Of a stretch of 18,685 nt of DNA, positions 1 to 8,190 are shown piece after piece. Origin of the DNA: Nitrospirota bacterium. Lineage in GTDB: Bacteria; Nitrospirota_A; Leptospirillia; Leptospirillales; Leptospirillaceae. The translations under genes and the position numbers were made by a program. Numbering within the stretch: position 1 is the first letter of the stretch; each line of letters starts with the position of its first letter. The stretch spans positions 1-18,685 of the forward strand of contig JAKBPM010000020.1 of the NCBI GenBank assembly GCA_021829515.1. The letters are read 5' to 3'. The notes beneath the pieces were generated by a model, which worked only from the letters and a program-made list of their open reading frames with translations, did not search any database and was not told the DNA's origin.

Positions 1-111
1 TCCGGAGAGGAGCATAAGACGCAAAGGCCCAAACGCCTTCGCGCATCCTCGGCGAAAGAGGAACATCCGCTCGTGAGATCGGAAACCCCTCCTACAGCGC
101 AAAGCGCTTAG
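1..111 (+). CDS. tnpB: TnpB-type RNA-guided nuclease, C-terminal tail only (partial)
   Basis: Frame 1 is open from the first base to a TAG at 109-111 and gives about 36 residues. It is hydrophilic and Lys/Arg/Glu-rich, starting SGEEHK and containing a KEEHPL segment, which resembles the disordered tails of IS605-type TnpB proteins. The decayed copy at 14 kb carries the same tail pattern in the same frame (GEGNK and KEEHPLARLE), so this frame was protein-coding in the ancestor. No catalytic or zinc-finger residue lies inside the window, so activity cannot be judged. TnpB genes typically overlap their guide-RNA scaffold at the 3' end, as appears to be the case here. Confidence 0.55.
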   Translation, partial: SGEEHKTQRPKRLRASSAKEEHPLVRSETPPTAQSA

Positions 112-118
112 GAGCGGG
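86..118 (+). ncRNA. terminal hairpin of a putative omega (reRNA) guide scaffold
   Basis: CCC and CTCCTA pair with TAGGAG and GGG, and AGCGC pairs with GCGCT around an AAA loop, giving a 14-bp stem with two single-base bulges. In the TnpB family the guide RNA scaffold covers the 3' end of tnpB and stops at the element right end, so the guide would begin at about 127-128. The 14-kb relative has a hairpin of the same design but different sequence at the same place. Expression is not shown; this call rests on structure and family knowledge. Confidence 0.4.
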
Positions 119-261
119 AGAGTTCATTGGCACTGTCATTATAAGGGTCCAGCTGATTTTTGTTGGTTCCGTGGAAGGTGGGTCCGCTCAAGGCAGATCG
201 TTTCCCATGATGACTGTTTTGTGTCAAACTGCAGTAGGATCAATCGTTGACGGGAGGTATT

Positions 262-2547
262 GTGGATCTATTGGAAGGGGCTGTTGAGAAATCTGGAGAT
301 GAGTCCTTCAGGGATTCTTTGGTGACTTTTTTAAAAGAAACTCCTTCTGTTCCGGTCAGGGAGGAGATTCTTCTTGAAAAATTGAAAAAGGGGCGAAAGT
401 CTCTCAAATACATCCGGGCTGCTATCGATGCCCTGCTCGCCGAAGGGATGGTGTTGCTTGTCCCCGGTGCCGGGTATGCCTTGAAAGATCGACTTCCGCT
501 GGTGACCAAGCCCTTTCAGTCTCATCCTGACGGGTATGGATTTGTTTTGGTGGGGGATGGTCAGCCGGATCTTTTTATCCCGGCATCCATGACAAAAGGT
601 GCAATGCATCAGGACATTGTCCAGGCGGTGAGAACAGGCATTGACCGTCGTGGCCGTCAGGAAGGGGTTATCCTTTCTGTTGTTGAACGGGCCAGAACGT
701 CTGTTGTTGGCACTGTGCACAAGGTTGGTGAGAATACTGTTGTCCGCCCCAGGGATGCAAAGCTCAAGGCCGATTTTATCCTGGAATCATCGGATCCGTC
801 CGTTAAGTATTCTGAAGGGGACCTGGTCATTCTGGAGATTACTTCTTACCCTGATTCGGTGCATTCTCCGAAGGGACGCATACTGGCGCAGCTGGGTCAG
901 GCGGGAGATCCCAAAATTGATACCGAGATTGTCATGGCGTCCTTTGGCCTGACAGATGTTTTTCCTTCTGATGTCCAGGAGGAAGCCGAGCGGGTTGCAA
1001 GAGAAACGCCCATCGCTCCCGGACCGAACCGCGAAGATTTCAGGGCGTGGGATATTGTCACGATTGATGGGGACAATGCCCGGGATTTTGACGATGCCCT
1101 TTCTCTTGCAAGACTTAAGGACGGGAGTTTTGAGGTCGGCATCCATATCGCTGATGTGGCGACTTATGTGTCGGAAGGAACATTACTGGACAAGGAGGCT
1201 TTCCGGAGGGGGACAAGTGTCTATTTCCCTGACCGGGTCGTTCCCATGTTTCCGGAGGTCCTTTCAAATGGCGTCCTTTCTCTGAATCCGGACGAGGACA
1301 GACTTGCGAGGAGTGTCATCCTGAAGCTGGATCCCCATACGGCAGAGATTCTTGATTCGAGAGTGACGCTTTCTGTGATCAGAAGCCGTATGAGAATGAC
1401 CTATTCAAAAGTTCATGATGTTCTCAGGGGAGCAAATGAGGACTCCCGTTATACTCCCTGGACAGCGCTTTTGTCAGAGCTCTGGTCTGTTGCCCAGATA
1501 CTCAGAAAAAAACGATTTCAGGCCGGGAGCCTTGATTTTGACCTTCCCGAACCTGAGATCATTCTTGATCTCAGGGGGCATCCGATCGATATTGTGCGTT
1601 CGCCACGATATCTTTCCCACCAACTGATTGAAGAATTCATGCTGTTGGCCAATCAGGTTGTTGCCAGAGAACTGGTCTCGCGGTGGGGGGGCGGGATCTT
1701 TCGTGTGCATGAAGCCCCATCCATTGAGAGAATTGCGGATCTTAACCTGTTTTTGGGTGCTCTTGGTCTGTCCATGCCACTCAAGGAAGGAGAGGTTCCC
1801 ACTTCGAAAACACTGTCGAGTGTTCTTGAGACAACCAGAGGCACTATTCAGGAAAAGATGGTTCACTTCTCCGTCCTGAGATCCTTGAAACAGGCTCGAT
1901 ACGACACGAAGCCATTAGGACATTTTGGCCTGGCCATGAGCGATTATACTCATTTCACGTCGCCAATCCGGCGTTACCCTGATCTTGTCGTGCACCGCCT
2001 CCTTGGTGCGGACCGCTCGAGGCCATTGAGAGATTCGGTCAAGACGGATATTTCAAAAGCCGCTTCCCATTCCTCTGAAAGAGAACGAGCTGCTGTTGAT
2101 GCAGAAAGGATGTCGATTGACTTCAAACGCATCCGGTTCCTTGGAGATCATGTCGGGGAGGTTTTTTCCGGGGTCATTTCCGGTGTTGCCGGATTTGGTT
2201 TCTTCGTCGAGCTCGACAGTACTCCGGTTGAGGGGATGGTTCCCGTCTCTTCGCTGTCCGATGACTACTATGTGTTCCAGGAAAAGCATCATAGTCTCAG
2301 GGGAGAGAGAACCAGGAAGGTCTACCGCATCGGAGACCCTGTTTCGGTGAGGATCATGCGTGTTGACCTTGAGAGGCTTAAGTGTGAGCTGGCTCTTGAA
2401 GGGATGGAGGAGTCTTCTGGCAGGCGGAGAAAAAAACTGGAGCCTGTCCCTCTTTCGGGTGCGGCAACGCAAAAGCCAAAGCCAGAAAGCCCCGGAGGAG
2501 GGAAAAGTCGCCGGGGAAGAAAAGGTCGTCGCCGAAAAAAAGTGTAA
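262..2547 (+). CDS. rnr: Ribonuclease R (RNB-family 3'-5' exoribonuclease)
   Basis: Processive 3'-5' exoribonuclease of the RNase II/R family that degrades structured RNA in the cytoplasm. With numbering from the TTG at 247 (766 residues), the order is: N-terminal winged-helix region (about 15-75), cold-shock/OB domains (about 85-235), RNB catalytic domain with the acidic motif DGDNARDFDDA (about 275-285) and HFTSPIRRYPD (569-579), an S1 domain (about 636-715), and a Lys/Arg-rich tail, all usual for RNase R. The GTG at 262 is preferred because GGGAGG (252-257) lies just upstream, although the spacing of 4 is short. The TTG at 247 with TAGGA (235-239) is the alternative. The gene follows the mobile-element end by about 120 bases, so its native promoter region may have been altered. 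It ends 3 bases from the convergent lipoprotein gene. Confidence 0.95.
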   Translation: MDLLEGAVEKSGDESFRDSLVTFLKETPSVPVREEILLEKLKKGRKSLKYIRAAIDALLAEGMVLLVPGAGYALKDRLPLVTKPFQSHPDGYGFVLVGDGQPDLFIPASMTKGAMHQDIVQAVRTGIDRRGRQEGVILSVVERARTSVVGTVHKVGENTVVRPRDAKLKADFILESSDPSVKYSEGDLVILEITSYPDSVHSPKGRILAQLGQAGDPKIDTEIVMASFGLTDVFPSDVQEEAERVARETPIAPGPNREDFRAWDIVTIDGDNARDFDDALSLARLKDGSFEVGIHIADVATYVSEGTLLDKEAFRRGTSVYFPDRVVPMFPEVLSNGVLSLNPDEDRLARSVILKLDPHTAEILDSRVTLSVIRSRMRMTYSKVHDVLRGANEDSRYTPWTALLSELWSVAQILRKKRFQAGSLDFDLPEPEIILDLRGHPIDIVRSPRYLSHQLIEEFMLLANQVVARELVSRWGGGIFRVHEAPSIERIADLNLFLGALGLSMPLKEGEVPTSKTLSSVLETTRGTIQEKMVHFSVLRSLKQARYDTKPLGHFGLAMSDYTHFTSPIRRYPDLVVHRLLGADRSRPLRDSVKTDISKAASHSSERERAAVDAERMSIDFKRIRFLGDHVGEVFSGVISGVAGFGFFVELDSTPVEGMVPVSSLSDDYYVFQEKHHSLRGERTRKVYRIGDPVSVRIMRVDLERLKCELALEGMEESSGRRRKKLEPVPLSGAATQKPKPESPGGGKSRRGRKGRRRKKV

Positions 2548-2550
2548 GGC

Positions 2551-2916
2551 TTACTGTTTTGAATTTTCGCCGCTGGCCAGAAGACTTTCCTGACTGGCGG
2601 TCTGAAAATCTTCGGAAGCCAGTTCATATTGCTTTTGAGCCTGGACAGGGTTTCCGAGAAGGGAGTACTCCTTGCCGGCCCTGATATGATCATCTGCAGC
2701 GCTGGAATATTTGTTTGCAGCTTCAAGATGATTTAGAATTCCCGCTTCCCTGTGAGCTGCTTTTTCTATTGATGTTGCGTTTTGCGCGAATTTCTGTGCG
2801 GCTCCCAGATGGTCACCAACAACAGAATTCGTCATGGCGCATGATGTCAGTGAAGCAGCAAGAGCCATGAGTGCTAAGGCATGAACAAGGCTGTTTTTAT
2901 TTTTTCTGATTTGCAT
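2551..2916 (-). CDS. Small helical lipoprotein of unknown function
   Basis: 121 residues, starting MQIRKNKN. A basic start and hydrophobic stretch end in the lipobox LTSC (about residues 21-24), so the mature protein should be lipid-anchored in the envelope. The rest is Ala/Gln/Glu-rich, with repeated helix-turn-helix patterns such as AANKYSSAADDH and AQKQYELASED that look like degenerate TPR-type hairpins. The chosen ATG has AGGA seven bases upstream and creates a clean lipoprotein signal. The frame extends farther upstream, to about 3084, but without signal-peptide logic. The gene is convergent with rnr (3 bases apart) and divergent from the lipoprotein at 3076. No specific function is recognised. 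Confidence 0.75.
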   Translation of the reverse strand: MQIRKNKNSLVHALALMALAASLTSCAMTNSVVGDHLGAAQKFAQNATSIEKAAHREAGILNHLEAANKYSSAADDHIRAGKEYSLLGNPVQAQKQYELASEDFQTASQESLLASGENSKQ

Positions 2917-3075
2917 ATCTTTATCCTGTCTGGGTAGACTTTCAAGATTGGAGGCAATCTCGTTATCGATAATGAAGGTTGAAGCCTTGATCCGTTTGAT
3001 CAGAGCAGAAACTTGACGCCGATTATGACATATGTCAATGAGTGAGACAAGAATCAACAAGTCTGCCAGAGGGTT

Positions 3076-4260
3076 ATGAAACATTTGAATGTTTTGATGA
3101 AGGGGCTTCCAGAAGCAACGAGATGGCTGCTCCTTGCCATTTTTGTGCTTGTTTCAGGCTGTGAAGTGTTTGTTCCCCCTCCGGTATACCCGACGATGGA
3201 TGCCGAATCATACAAGCTTTCGATGATGAGCGGAGAGTCCTTCCAGGGCCTTTCCGTAACGGCTAAGATTTGTTCTGCCCGTTATATGGATATTCGGGTC
3301 GATTGGCCATCCTCCTCTAATGGAAGTCGGGAAATCCGGATTGATAAAGTCTGGCCAGCGGGTGTTGTCCACAATGAGTTGTCAAAGGATCTCCTCCTGC
3401 ATGCAACCCTTGAGGTGCGTTCCGAAGAGGGGAGGCGCAGGGTTGAGCTGAGAGGAATTGTCCGTTTTTCCAACCTTTCGGTTTGTCAGATGCAGTCTGC
3501 TGTATTGGTTGCCAGCTCCGATGACTCTGTTGTTGAGCCTCCGATATATTTCCTGATGGTTAATTCTCCGGTGCACAAGGACCCATGGGCACCAAGAGTG
3601 ATTATCTATAATGGTTACAAAGAAAGACTCAATGAGTTTTTCACGGTTGTCGGCCCTATTCCTTTTCAGTCTTCCGTCAATGCTCCAGTCAATCCGGTTG
3701 TGCTGGAAAATGGTGTGCCTGTTGCAGGAGCAGATCTTCGTGGTGCAACGTCAACCGGCCTTGATGGTCGTTTGCAGATGCAGTTATGGCTGAAGTCCAG
3801 ACACACTCATATCAGTATTTCCGGAAATGGGGATGAGGGAATATTTTTTTCCACTAACCCCCATATGAAGGGAGTGGGTATTTTGTTGCCAGAAACACAC
3901 CCTGTAGCGATCTATCCTCTCGGAAGTTATCATTTTGTTCTGGGGGGAGGTTTGTTGGTTGAAGGTCCGTTGGGGATTGATGGTGTGATCCGCTTTGACC
4001 GCGAAGCAGGTTTGTTTGAGCTCCGGGGCCATGTCAATCAGGCTGGCTCGGTCATCGGGGATTTTCGCACTAATGGCCACTTCCAGAAGGGTGCTCATTC
4101 CCGTTTTGGTCTGGATGGCGAGATTGATCTTTCATTTGATTTCAACCATCAAATCATAAAGCTTGCAATGTTTCCGGGACGCGACGGAAAAACTTACTGG
4201 ATTGGTGGATTGAACGAAAACCTTCTGGGAATGGCCATTCCGGAAGTCTCGAAAGACTAG
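3076..4260 (+). CDS. Hypothetical lipoprotein
   Basis: 394 residues. The N-terminus has a hydrophobic helix (about 17-27) ending in the lipobox LVSGC (Cys about residue 29), followed by a Pro-rich linker (FVPPPVYP), indicating an envelope lipoprotein. The remainder is rich in beta-type patterns. The C-terminal third alternates Gly/hydrophobic strands (GGGLLVEGPLGIDGVIRF, then RGHVNQAGSVIGDF), suggesting a beta-sandwich or beta-barrel-like fold. The ATG at 3076 has GAGGG just 2 bases upstream, a tight spacing. An in-frame ATG at 3097 has no Shine-Dalgarno site. The next gene, at 4299, is probably co-transcribed. No family is recognised. Confidence 0.8.
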   Translation: MKHLNVLMKGLPEATRWLLLAIFVLVSGCEVFVPPPVYPTMDAESYKLSMMSGESFQGLSVTAKICSARYMDIRVDWPSSSNGSREIRIDKVWPAGVVHNELSKDLLLHATLEVRSEEGRRRVELRGIVRFSNLSVCQMQSAVLVASSDDSVVEPPIYFLMVNSPVHKDPWAPRVIIYNGYKERLNEFFTVVGPIPFQSSVNAPVNPVVLENGVPVAGADLRGATSTGLDGRLQMQLWLKSRHTHISISGNGDEGIFFSTNPHMKGVGILLPETHPVAIYPLGSYHFVLGGGLLVEGPLGIDGVIRFDREAGLFELRGHVNQAGSVIGDFRTNGHFQKGAHSRFGLDGEIDLSFDFNHQIIKLAMFPGRDGKTYWIGGLNENLLGMAIPEVSKD

Positions 4261-4298
4261 CTGCGAGAAAGATGGACCTTAAGTGAATGAGGGAAAAG

Positions 4299-4487
4299 AT
4301 GGATGATCTGAATCATTTTGGAGAAGAGCCACCGCCACCACCGGACATGAGCAAGACAAGATCGAGGGTTGTTTCGATTCTTTTCAGGATGTTTACTCTC
4401 CTGGAGTTTGGTTTCCTAGGGTTTATTCTTTTTGATTTATTTAGAAAGTATATCATTACCGGAAACTTGGACTGGTGGAAAAAGTAG
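4299..4487 (+). CDS. Small single-span membrane protein, hypothetical
   Basis: 62 residues (MDDLNHFGEEPPPPP...). A proline run (PPPPP) near the N-terminus precedes a basic segment (KTRSR) and one hydrophobic helix (about residues 24-45), with a short Lys/Trp-rich end (DWWKK). The ATG at 4299 is preferred because GAGG lies six bases upstream; the in-frame ATG at 4287 has no ribosome site. It lies 38 bases after the lipoprotein gene and before a terminator, so it is likely the last gene of that transcript. Its function is unknown; a small envelope-associated partner of the lipoprotein is possible but unproven. Confidence 0.65.
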   Translation: MDDLNHFGEEPPPPPDMSKTRSRVVSILFRMFTLLEFGFLGFILFDLFRKYIITGNLDWWKK

Positions 4488-4525
4488 GCTTTCGGACCGA
4501 TTATGCGTATCCGCCAAAATAAGGG

Positions 4526-4562
4526 GCAGGAGCATTCCGCGTCGATGCTCCCGCTGCTTTTT
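4526..4562 (+). terminator. Intrinsic terminator after the 3076-4487 gene pair
   Basis: GCAG-GAGCAT (4526-4535) pairs with ATGCTC (4545-4550) and, past a three-base bulge, CTGC (4554-4557). TTTTT follows at 4558-4562. It closes the plus-strand pair and lies only 7 bases from the end of the convergent coiled-coil gene. Confidence 0.75.
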
Positions 4563-4569
4563 GACTTCT

Positions 4570-4857
4570 TTATTTGAGCCTTGAGAGCGCATTGTTCAAG
4601 CCGGTTTTCAAATCGTCCAGGATCTGGTCTGCTGTGTTCTTGACCTTTTCCCAATTCTCCCCCGTCGCTTCATCAAGTTCCTTGATTTTCTGCAAGACTT
4701 CTTCCTGCTTTGCTTTCACGGCATCAAGCTCTTTTGCGTACTTGATCCTCATGTCTGCTCCCTTGTTTTCAATCTTTGCGTTCAAAAGATTGATCTGGGC
4801 ACCCCATTCCTTCATTTGGGCATTCAGCTTTTGTTTGTAGGCTTCTTTTGAGTCCAT
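4570..4857 (-). CDS. Coiled-coil protein, sll1863-like stress-response type
   Basis: 95 residues, almost entirely charged helix: Lys/Glu/Ala-rich with heptad spacing from residue 5 to 92, no cysteine, no signal peptide and no membrane span. The start MDSKEAYKQK, a central KYAKELDAVKAKQEEV segment and the end LKTGLNNALSRLK resemble small coiled-coil proteins annotated as sll1863-family stress response proteins. That is a pattern match from memory, not a search result. The ribosome site is close to perfect (AGGAGGTGAAAG then ATG), suggesting high expression. It is downstream of the initiator tRNA on the same strand with about 170 bases between. Confidence 0.75.
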   Translation of the reverse strand: MDSKEAYKQKLNAQMKEWGAQINLLNAKIENKGADMRIKYAKELDAVKAKQEEVLQKIKELDEATGENWEKVKNTADQILDDLKTGLNNALSRLK

Positions 4858-5025
4858 CTTTCACCTCCTGATAGTGGTCCGGATCGAGTGATTGTTGTTC
4901 TCTGGGTCTGGAAGATACCCAAAGGCCATGGAATCGAAAAATTGCCATTTTTGCCACTGGGGTGTTATTTTTTAAGGAAGATTTTGATGAGTTTTATCTG
5001 AACTTCAGTGTTGGGGACTTGTTTT

Positions 5026-5102
<77 letters not shown>

Positions 5103-5107
5103 GAAGT

Positions 5108-5136
5108 AATATAGGCATATTTTAGGCTAAAGTCAA
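5108..5136 (-). promoter_or_regulatory. Sigma-70-type promoter of the initiator tRNA
   Basis: On the minus strand, TTGACT (5131-5136), a 17-base spacer, and TATATT (5108-5113). The -10 ends five bases before the tRNA 5' end, so transcription should begin at or very near the mature end. Both hexamers are one base from consensus. Confidence 0.8.
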
Positions 5137-5171
5137 TGACCCGCTTATGTTTTTGAGTTCGCCGGGGTCAG

Positions 5172-6599
5172 GTGGATAAAACAGAAAGGTGTGAATTGAG
5201 TGACGATGGTTCAGAGCGTTCCTTTGACTTGATTGTTATTGGAGGTGGCCCTGCAGGGTATATGGGGGCACTCAGGGCAAGTGAACTGGGGATGCGAGTA
5301 GCCCTTCTGGAGTCAGGGAAGGTTGGCGGGGTTTGTCTGCATCAGGGATGTATCCCGACTAAATCATTGCTTGAGGTTTCCTCCCTGATCCAGAAAACCT
5401 CAGCATCCGCTGCAAATGGTCTTCAGTATGATCCCCCCAGGATCGATTTTGCGAAGATTATGGCTTCCGGTCAGGTTGTTGTGAATCGTTTGCATCAGGG
5501 GATCAAACACCTGCTGAAATCCGGAGGCGTTGTGACATTCGAGTCTTCCGGCAGACTGGCAGGTGTGGACAAGGTCATCCTTTCTGGCAGATCCGGGGAA
5601 CAGATTTTGCACGCGGATAATATTCTCCTGGCAACGGGATCTCGCCCCAAAGATTTTCCCGGGCTTCCGTTTGATCATGAAAGGGTCATTGACAGTTCTG
5701 ATGCCCTTTCATTCAATCCTTCAGGAAAAAAGATAGGAATCCTGGGCGGTGGCGTTGTAGGAGTTGAATTTTCTCAAATTTTTACATCTCTTGGCGGAAA
5801 TGTAACGATTTTCGAGAGAGAACGCTCCATTTTGCCCGGAGAGGACCCTGAACTGGTGTCTATCTTGTCTCGGGAACTGGATCGTCAGGGTGTTCTTCTA
5901 AGATGCGGTGTTTCTGTCGGATCAATCTCCCGGAACGATCAGGGAGTATCTCTGTCGATCGTGCCGGCAGGGGCTTCAACTGAGACGTTTCCGGAAGAAA
6001 TTGCTGTTGAATATCTTCTTGTGGCTATTGGACGAACTCCCAATACGGCCGGTCTGGGTCTTGATTCTGCAGGAGTGATACTTTCCCGTGACAAGGCTGT
6101 CATTGTTGATGATTCAGGGTGGAGTGGTGTCGGGGGCATTTACGCCGCGGGTGACTTGGCCGGAGGGGCTATGCTTGCCCATGCGGCAAGCCACGAAGCG
6201 ATCGTCTGTGTTGAAAAGATTGCTGGTCTTGATCCCGATCCGATTGATCCGATTAATGTCCCCCGGGTTGTTTATACCCATCCGGAAATGGTATCGGTTG
6301 GCCTGACGCTTGAACAGGCACAAAAAAAAGGTCTTCCCGCAATACAAAAAAAATTTCCGCTGATGGCAAATGGGAGATCGTTGATCCACGGCGACAGACG
6401 GGGAATCGTCAAGGTGGTTCTCGATGAAACATCTGGAGCTTTGTTGGGTTTTGGCGGAGTGGGACCAGGCTTGTCAGAAATTCTACCCGTTGCGACGCTA
6501 GCAATTGGACTTCCGGACGGTGCCAGGCGTCTGTCTCATTCCATATTTCCCCACCCGACGGTAGCTGAAGCGATATGGGATGCGCTGAGAACTCGCTAG
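5172..6599 (+). CDS. lpdA: Dihydrolipoyl dehydrogenase (E3)
   Basis: FAD-dependent disulfide oxidoreductase that re-oxidises dihydrolipoyl groups of 2-oxoacid dehydrogenase or glycine-cleavage complexes with NAD+. In the 475 residues: FAD-binding GGGPAGY (about 24-30); redox-active disulfide GGVCLHQGCIPTK with Cys55 and Cys60; second nucleotide-binding GGGVVGVEF (about 190); FAD-contact AAGD (about 325); C-terminal dimer domain with YTHPEM and the His-Glu pair in PHPTVAE (His461, Glu466). The length is normal. The GTG at 5172 has only GGGG upstream; a TTG at 5196 with AAAGGTG four bases before it is an alternative start. No lipoylated E2 or E1 gene is nearby, so it stands alone here. Confidence 0.95.
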   Translation: MDKTERCELSDDGSERSFDLIVIGGGPAGYMGALRASELGMRVALLESGKVGGVCLHQGCIPTKSLLEVSSLIQKTSASAANGLQYDPPRIDFAKIMASGQVVVNRLHQGIKHLLKSGGVVTFESSGRLAGVDKVILSGRSGEQILHADNILLATGSRPKDFPGLPFDHERVIDSSDALSFNPSGKKIGILGGGVVGVEFSQIFTSLGGNVTIFERERSILPGEDPELVSILSRELDRQGVLLRCGVSVGSISRNDQGVSLSIVPAGASTETFPEEIAVEYLLVAIGRTPNTAGLGLDSAGVILSRDKAVIVDDSGWSGVGGIYAAGDLAGGAMLAHAASHEAIVCVEKIAGLDPDPIDPINVPRVVYTHPEMVSVGLTLEQAQKKGLPAIQKKFPLMANGRSLIHGDRRGIVKVVLDETSGALLGFGGVGPGLSEILPVATLAIGLPDGARRLSHSIFPHPTVAEAIWDALRTR

Positions 6600-6780
6600 T
6601 ACTTGCCTCTAATGCGTTTTTGGCCGTTCCAGACTGCTTTTGTGTTAGTATGGGTGAAATGTTATCTTGACGCTTTTCCAGCGCAAAGATCTGCTCCTGA
6701 AAGCAGTTCCCTGATTTTTTCTTGTGCGGATCATTTCTATCGAAAGGGTATTGGCATGGAGATTGTTCAGATTTTGTCAG

Positions 6781-8190
6781 ATGGCGGGGCCTGATCGATT
6801 GGGTTTTTATATTTACTCCCGATCCATCAGGGATACTGCTCCGCATAAGAAAATCCTGGACCTTATCGTTGTCGATCCAAGAATTGCATGCTTTATTGTT
6901 GACACGGAGGGAAGGATCGTTTTGTTTAACGATACCCTTTCCTTTCACCTTCAGGTTGGATTCAAGTTTCTGGCCAGAAAGCCCTACGAAGATGTTCTTG
7001 AAATCCTGAACTCCCAGAAAGGTGGTCCCCAGGGAGACCCCCATCATTTTGAAGAAAAATTCTCTGTCAGCGAGTACCGTAATTTTGGCAAAAAGGGTGT
7101 TCTTCTTATGAAGAGCTATCCCCTGGGCCATCTCCCTTCGCCTGTGGCGATCTACTTTATTTCAAAGGAGGAGTTTCTTCCTTCGGAAAAAGAAGTGGCA
7201 TCAACATTTCTTCCCTATCTCGCGCGCCTGGCGGACAAGCTGCAGCGCCCTGTCGGCAATATTCTGATGGGAAGCCACGATACCCAGAGTATTGATGCTC
7301 TTGCCCAGGATCTTTTAACGACTCTTCCGGCAGCATACCAATCCATCAGGATTTTTATGGCGGATGCGACTTCCATGAGTGATTCCAGCCACTTTATCCG
7401 CATGGTATACGAAGGTCCTCCGGAGAGCATGAGACAAAGTACGGAGGGGGTCCTTTATGGTGATACCGTTTACTTCCGGACGCTCTCGGGGGCGAACGTC
7501 CGTCCGGCTCTGGTAGCCCATTCGGATCAGTTGTGGAAACATGAGGTTCTTTTGCCATGCAACTGGTATCTCCATGTCTTTGCCTGGGTGGGTATTCCCC
7601 TTCTTTCTTTTGATGTCTGGAAGGAGCCCCTTCGCATCCGATGGCAGGAAATGATTTCTGCCTGTGGATTTGAGATGGGTGAATTCAGGAGCAAGGCTGG
7701 CTTGCTCCCTTACTACAGGGTGGATGGGACGGGACTTTTTGATCGAGAAAGCCTTGTTCTTGCCATGGAGCACATGATTGCCCAGTCTCCTGTGCGACCT
7801 TTTTCGATGATCCTTTTTCGATTGAAATTTGAGGAGATTCAAGGGGAGTTTGTCGATTTCCTCAAGAAGGCCCGAAGGATCTCTGACTTGATCGGGAAGA
7901 TTGATGAAGGGATTGTCATGGTTTACCCTGATGTGGATGAGAGCGTATCAACGAATGTAGAGATCCGCTACAAAGGGATTCTTGAACGCTTGAGTCTGAC
8001 TGATTATCGCTTTCAGTGTGATATATCAAAACATTCCTTTCCGTCGTCGAACTGGACGGGAGAAGAACTTCTTGCTCAGCTTGTCAAGAATGATGTTCTC
8101 CATGTCAAGCCGTTATCCAATGCAGACAAGGAAATTCCACAATTTGAAGACTGGTTCAAACGGTTTCTCCTCCTGAAGGACTTTGACTGA
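6781..8190 (+). CDS. Signalling protein with PAS/GAF-like regions and a degenerate GGDEF domain
   Basis: About 469 residues. The N-terminal part (FIVDTEGRIVLFND) looks PAS-like and the middle (LAQDLLTTLPAAYQSIRIFM) GAF-like. From about 7711 the pattern is that of a diguanylate cyclase domain: DGTGLFDRESL replaces the usual DxLTGLxNR opening, and GKIDEGIVMVYP stands where GGDEFxxLLP is expected. The metal-binding Asp and the active-site loop are not preserved and the domain is short, so cyclase activity is unlikely; a receptor or scaffold role is possible. The frame is open from a GTG at 6724, but the ATG at 6781 is chosen as the start of the recognisable protein. Neither start has a convincing ribosome site. 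The stop overlaps the next start (TGATG), so the two proteins are probably made together. Confidence 0.7.
   Translation: MAGPDRLGFYIYSRSIRDTAPHKKILDLIVVDPRIACFIVDTEGRIVLFNDTLSFHLQVGFKFLARKPYEDVLEILNSQKGGPQGDPHHFEEKFSVSEYRNFGKKGVLLMKSYPLGHLPSPVAIYFISKEEFLPSEKEVASTFLPYLARLADKLQRPVGNILMGSHDTQSIDALAQDLLTTLPAAYQSIRIFMADATSMSDSSHFIRMVYEGPPESMRQSTEGVLYGDTVYFRTLSGANVRPALVAHSDQLWKHEVLLPCNWYLHVFAWVGIPLLSFDVWKEPLRIRWQEMISACGFEMGEFRSKAGLLPYYRVDGTGLFDRESLVLAMEHMIAQSPVRPFSMILFRLKFEEIQGEFVDFLKKARRISDLIGKIDEGIVMVYPDVDESVSTNVEIRYKGILERLSLTDYRFQCDISKHSFPSSNWTGEELLAQLVKNDVLHVKPLSNADKEIPQFEDWFKRFLLLKDFD

Larger units (their letters stand above)
1..127 (+). mobile_element. right end of an IS200/IS605-like (tnpB-bearing) element
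   Basis: The stretch ends in a long imperfect hairpin (left arm 86-100, loop 101-103, right arm 104-118) followed by AGAG and TTCAT at 123-127. That arrangement is typical of the right end of IS200/IS605-family elements. The open frame through it reads like the C-terminal tail of a TnpB protein. A second, diverged copy of the same 3' end lies on the minus strand at 13961-14270; the two share an identical 19-base block (55-73 here, 14012-14030 there). The left part of the element is outside the window, so completeness cannot be judged. The exact boundary (about 126/127) is inferred from family practice. Confidence 0.6.

Noticed and set aside
125..145. TTGGCA and TATAAG as an rnr promoter
   Set aside because: Only about 7 bases lie between the two hexamers, far from the 16-18 needed.
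4769..4957. Minus-strand 62-residue frame upstream of the coiled-coil gene
   Set aside because: It overlaps the well-supported coiled-coil gene in another frame and has no ribosome site or sensible composition.
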